From Vibrio cidicii (lineage in GTDB: Bacteria; Pseudomonadota; Gammaproteobacteria; Enterobacterales; Vibrionaceae), in the NCBI RefSeq assembly GCF_009763805.1, contig NZ_CP046804.1:186001-250000 (forward strand): a stretch of 64,000 nucleotides of DNA. Reading direction: 5' to 3'. The notes beneath the pieces are model-generated. The model was not told where the DNA came from, did not search any database, and saw only the letters and a list, made by a program, of their open reading frames with translations. The position numbers were made by a program, and so were the translations under genes. Numbering within the stretch: the first letter of the stretch is position 1; the number at the start of each line of letters is the position of its first letter. Positions 61,386-64,000 of this stretch are shown here, piece after piece.

Positions 61386-64000
61386 ATGTTGAAACAAACT
61401 TTAATTGCGGCTTCAGTTATCGCCTCGCTAGCAGGTTGCTCTACATTACAAAGTGATGAGCAACGTGTCGTCAATTCATTAGCGGATAATTTGGATATTC
61501 AATACCAAGTGATGACGAATCATGGCGCGAACGAGGGGCTGGCCTGTGGAGAGATGGGCGCGGAATGGGCATCTTGTAACCGAGTCAATATGACGCTTGT
61601 GAATCAAGGCGAAGCGGTCAACTCGAAAGATTGGGCGATTTACTTCCACAGCATTCGTTTGATTCTGGATGTGGAAAATGACCAGTTCAAAATCTCTCGC
61701 GTTACGGGTGATTTACACAAGCTAGAACCAACGGAGAAATTTGATGGTTTTGCTGCGGGTGAAGAAGTGGTACTGCCGCTGATTGGCGAATACTGGACGC
61801 TGTTTGAAACTGACTTCATGCCAGGCGCGTTTGTCACTGCGCCAAATGCAGAGCCAAAGATGATTGCTTCTCTAAACACGGAAGATGTGGCGTCTTTCGT
61901 GGCCGGTCTTGAAGGCAACAACCTCAAACGTACGCCAGATGACAACAACGTGTTTGCTAGCGCAGTATCTCGCTTTGAGAAGAACCAAGACTTAGCAAAA
62001 CAAGATGTATCAACCACCTTGCTACCAACACCACTGTTTGTGGAAGCAGGCAAAGGCACCGTTGATATCGCGTCGGGTATTGCACTGCCTAAAGAAGTAT
62101 TTGATGCGGCGCAACTTTCGGCAATTCAAGATCGTGCAGAAGTGGTCGGTGTGAATGTGCGCGGTGATGTTCCTGTTAGCATCACGGTTGTTCCAGCGGA
62201 CTTCACTGGTGAATTAGCAAAATCGGGTGCTTACGAGATGCGCATCCAAGGCGACGGTATTGCGATTAAAGCGTTTGACCAAGCCGGTGCTTTCTACGCA
62301 GTGCAATCTATCTTTGGCCTGATAGATAGTCAAAATGCAGATTCTCTACCACAGCTGTCGATCAAAGACGCGCCTCGTTTTGATTACCGTGGCGTGATGG
62401 TGGATGTGGCTCGTAACTTCCACTCTAAAGACGCCATTCTTGCCACGCTAGACCAAATGGCAGCGTACAAGATGAACAAACTACACCTTCACCTAACGGA
62501 CGATGAAGGCTGGCGTTTAGAAATTCCGGGTCTGCCTGAGCTGACCGAAGTGGGTGCTAATCGTTGTTTCGACGTTGAAGAAAAAAGCTGTTTATTGCCT
62601 CAGCTTGGCTCGGGTTCAACGTCAGACAACTTTGGTTCTGGCTACTTCAGCAAAGCAGACTATGTGGAAATCTTGAAATACGCGAAAGCGCGTAACATTG
62701 AAGTGATTCCAGAAATCGACATGCCAGCTCACGCTCGTGCCGCAGTGGTATCGATGGAAGCGCGTTACGACCGTCTCATGGCAGAAGGTAAAGAAGCACA
62801 AGCGAACGAATACCGTCTGATGGATCCTCAAGATACATCGAACGTGACGACCGTTCAGTTCTACGATAAGCAAAGCTTTATCAACCCATGTATGGAATCT
62901 TCAACGCGCTTTGTTGATAAAGTGATTTCAGAAGTCGCAGCCATGCATGCAGAGGCAGGCGCACCGCTAACAACGTGGCACTTTGGTGGTGACGAAGCGA
63001 AGAACATTAAGCTAGGTGCTGGTTTCCAAGACGTTAACGCACAAGACAAAGTAAGCTGGAAAGGCACGATTGACCTATCTAAGCAAGACAAGCCATTTGC
63101 ACAGTCTCCGCAATGTCAGACGCTCATTACCGATGGCACAGTCAGCGATTTTGGTCACCTGCCAAGTCACTTTGCAGAGCAAGTATCGAAGATTGTGGCC
63201 GAGAAGGGCATACCAAACTTCCAAGCGTGGCAAGATGGCTTGAAGTACAGTGAAGGTGAGAACGCGTTCGCAACAGAAAATACTCGCGTCAACTTCTGGG
63301 ACGTTCTGTACTGGGGCGGTACATCTTCAGTGTACGAGTGGTCGAAGAAAGGTTACGACGTGATCGTGTCTAACCCAGACTACGTGTACATGGACATGCC
63401 ATACGAAGTGGACCCGAAAGAGCGCGGTTACTACTGGGCAACACGTGCAACAGACACGCGTAAGATGTTCGGCTTTGCGCCAGAGAACATGCCGCAAAAC
63501 GCTGAAACCTCTTTAGACCGTGATGGCAACGGTTTTACGGGCAAAGGTGAAATCGAAGCCAAGCCTTTCTACGGCCTATCAGCACAGCTTTGGTCTGAGA
63601 CAGTACGTAACGACGAGCAATACGAGTACATGGTATTCCCTCGCGTACTAGCTGCAGCTGAGCGTGCATGGCACCGTGCAGATTGGGAAAACGACTACAA
63701 AGTGGGTGTTGAGTACTCGCAAAGTTCTAACCTAGTAGACAAGGCTGCACTAAACCAAGACTACAACCGCTTTGCCAACGTAGTTGGCCAACGTGAACTG
63801 GCGAAACTGGAAAAATCAGGTATCGACTACCGCCTACCTGTACCAGGTGCGAAAGTCGAAGAGGGAACGCTTGCAATGAACGTTCAGTTCCCTGGCGTCA
63901 CGCTTCAATACTCTCTAGACGGCAAGAACTGGCTAACTTACGCAGACAATGCTCGTCCAGCAGTAGAGGGCGAAGTCTTTATCCGCTCTGTGTCTGCAAC
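61386..64000 (+). CDS. Beta-N-acetylhexosaminidase (chitobiase), 3' end cut by window
   Basis: A GH20 lipoprotein that cleaves chitobiose to GlcNAc in chitin use. The signal peptide has lipobox LAGC (Cys18). An N-terminal carbohydrate-binding CHB_HEX domain (about 30-180), a GH20b domain, then the catalytic barrel with HFGGDE (Asp536-Glu537), HLHLTDDEGWRLEIPG, EIDMPAHARA and AQLWSE follow. A C-terminal Ig-like domain begins near residue 800. 871 codons are visible; Vibrio chitobiases are about 883, so only a few are missing. The frame is open throughout. Confidence 0.95.
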   Translation, partial: MLKQTLIAASVIASLAGCSTLQSDEQRVVNSLADNLDIQYQVMTNHGANEGLACGEMGAEWASCNRVNMTLVNQGEAVNSKDWAIYFHSIRLILDVENDQFKISRVTGDLHKLEPTEKFDGFAAGEEVVLPLIGEYWTLFETDFMPGAFVTAPNAEPKMIASLNTEDVASFVAGLEGNNLKRTPDDNNVFASAVSRFEKNQDLAKQDVSTTLLPTPLFVEAGKGTVDIASGIALPKEVFDAAQLSAIQDRAEVVGVNVRGDVPVSITVVPADFTGELAKSGAYEMRIQGDGIAIKAFDQAGAFYAVQSIFGLIDSQNADSLPQLSIKDAPRFDYRGVMVDVARNFHSKDAILATLDQMAAYKMNKLHLHLTDDEGWRLEIPGLPELTEVGANRCFDVEEKSCLLPQLGSGSTSDNFGSGYFSKADYVEILKYAKARNIEVIPEIDMPAHARAAVVSMEARYDRLMAEGKEAQANEYRLMDPQDTSNVTTVQFYDKQSFINPCMESSTRFVDKVISEVAAMHAEAGAPLTTWHFGGDEAKNIKLGAGFQDVNAQDKVSWKGTIDLSKQDKPFAQSPQCQTLITDGTVSDFGHLPSHFAEQVSKIVAEKGIPNFQAWQDGLKYSEGENAFATENTRVNFWDVLYWGGTSSVYEWSKKGYDVIVSNPDYVYMDMPYEVDPKERGYYWATRATDTRKMFGFAPENMPQNAETSLDRDGNGFTGKGEIEAKPFYGLSAQLWSETVRNDEQYEYMVFPRVLAAAERAWHRADWENDYKVGVEYSQSSNLVDKAALNQDYNRFANVVGQRELAKLEKSGIDYRLPVPGAKVEEGTLAMNVQFPGVTLQYSLDGKNWLTYADNARPAVEGEVFIRSVSA

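Overview
The window is a chromosomal segment of a Vibrio (Gammaproteobacteria). Gene content, gene order and protein sequences all fit this genus: a QueF/Syd/MetNIQ/GmhB/trehalose block, the leuS-lptE-holA-rsfS-rlmH-mrdA-rodA-rlpA-dacA-ybeD-lipB-lipA envelope operon, corC-ybeY-ybeZ-miaB, a large Met/Leu/Gln tRNA array, hemA-prfA-prmC-sirB2-sirB1-kdsA opposite lolB-ispE-prs, a Vibrio NutA-type nucleotidase and a chitobiase. I cannot fix the species; a V. vulnificus-like relative is my guess from remembered family sequences.

Layout. 1-5.1 kb: diguanylate cyclase, TPR protein with a degenerate GGDEF domain, queF (all minus). 5.2-6.5 kb: syd and a zinc-ribbon protein. 6.5-9.4 kb: methionine transporter metNIQ with tandem MetJ boxes. 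9.4-14.3 kb: gmhB, then treR and treBC with two TreR-type operators. 14.3-16.2 kb: a class C group II intron directly after the treC terminator. 16.2-20.3 kb: an accessory-looking cluster (lipoprotein, small outer-membrane barrel, membrane-bound ToxR/CadC-type regulator, YitT permease). 20.6-42.7 kb: glyA behind a PurR box, then the lip/dac/rod/leuS cluster, lnt-corC-ybeY-ybeZ-miaB and ubiF. 42.8-44.9 kb: 17 tRNA genes transcribed from one strong promoter. 45-59.5 kb: ychF, pth, prs, ispE, lolB, hemA to kdsA, nutA, ybaK, rluF, smrA and a 46-codon membrane protein. 59.6-60.1 kb: tRNA-Pro followed by two further copies of its 3' tail plus terminator. 60.1-64 kb: a TraB/GumN protein and a chitobiase cut by the window end.

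The most striking feature is a recurring single-base defect. Eleven genes, many of them essential (glyA, leuS, prs, prfA, rodA, ychF, metN, treR, sirB2, smrA and the CadC-like regulator), are each split by one extra base, and in every case the site reads GTTTC (or GAAAC) where the family sequence requires GTTC (or GAAC). A twelfth example is visible as a bulge in the nutA terminator hairpin. The sites fall in all codon phases and on both strands, so this is a DNA- or data-level signature, most probably a sequence-context-specific read or consensus error, and not programmed frameshifting. Two other frameshifts (mrdA poly-C, the barrel protein G-run) are ordinary homopolymer slips. I annotate these genes as full-length with the frameshift noted.

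Functionally the window is mostly core metabolism and envelope biogenesis: lipoic acid synthesis, cell elongation, lipoprotein maturation and sorting, translation, one-carbon metabolism, methionine and trehalose uptake, haem and KDO synthesis. The accessory interest lies between treC and glyA and in the two tRNA loci.
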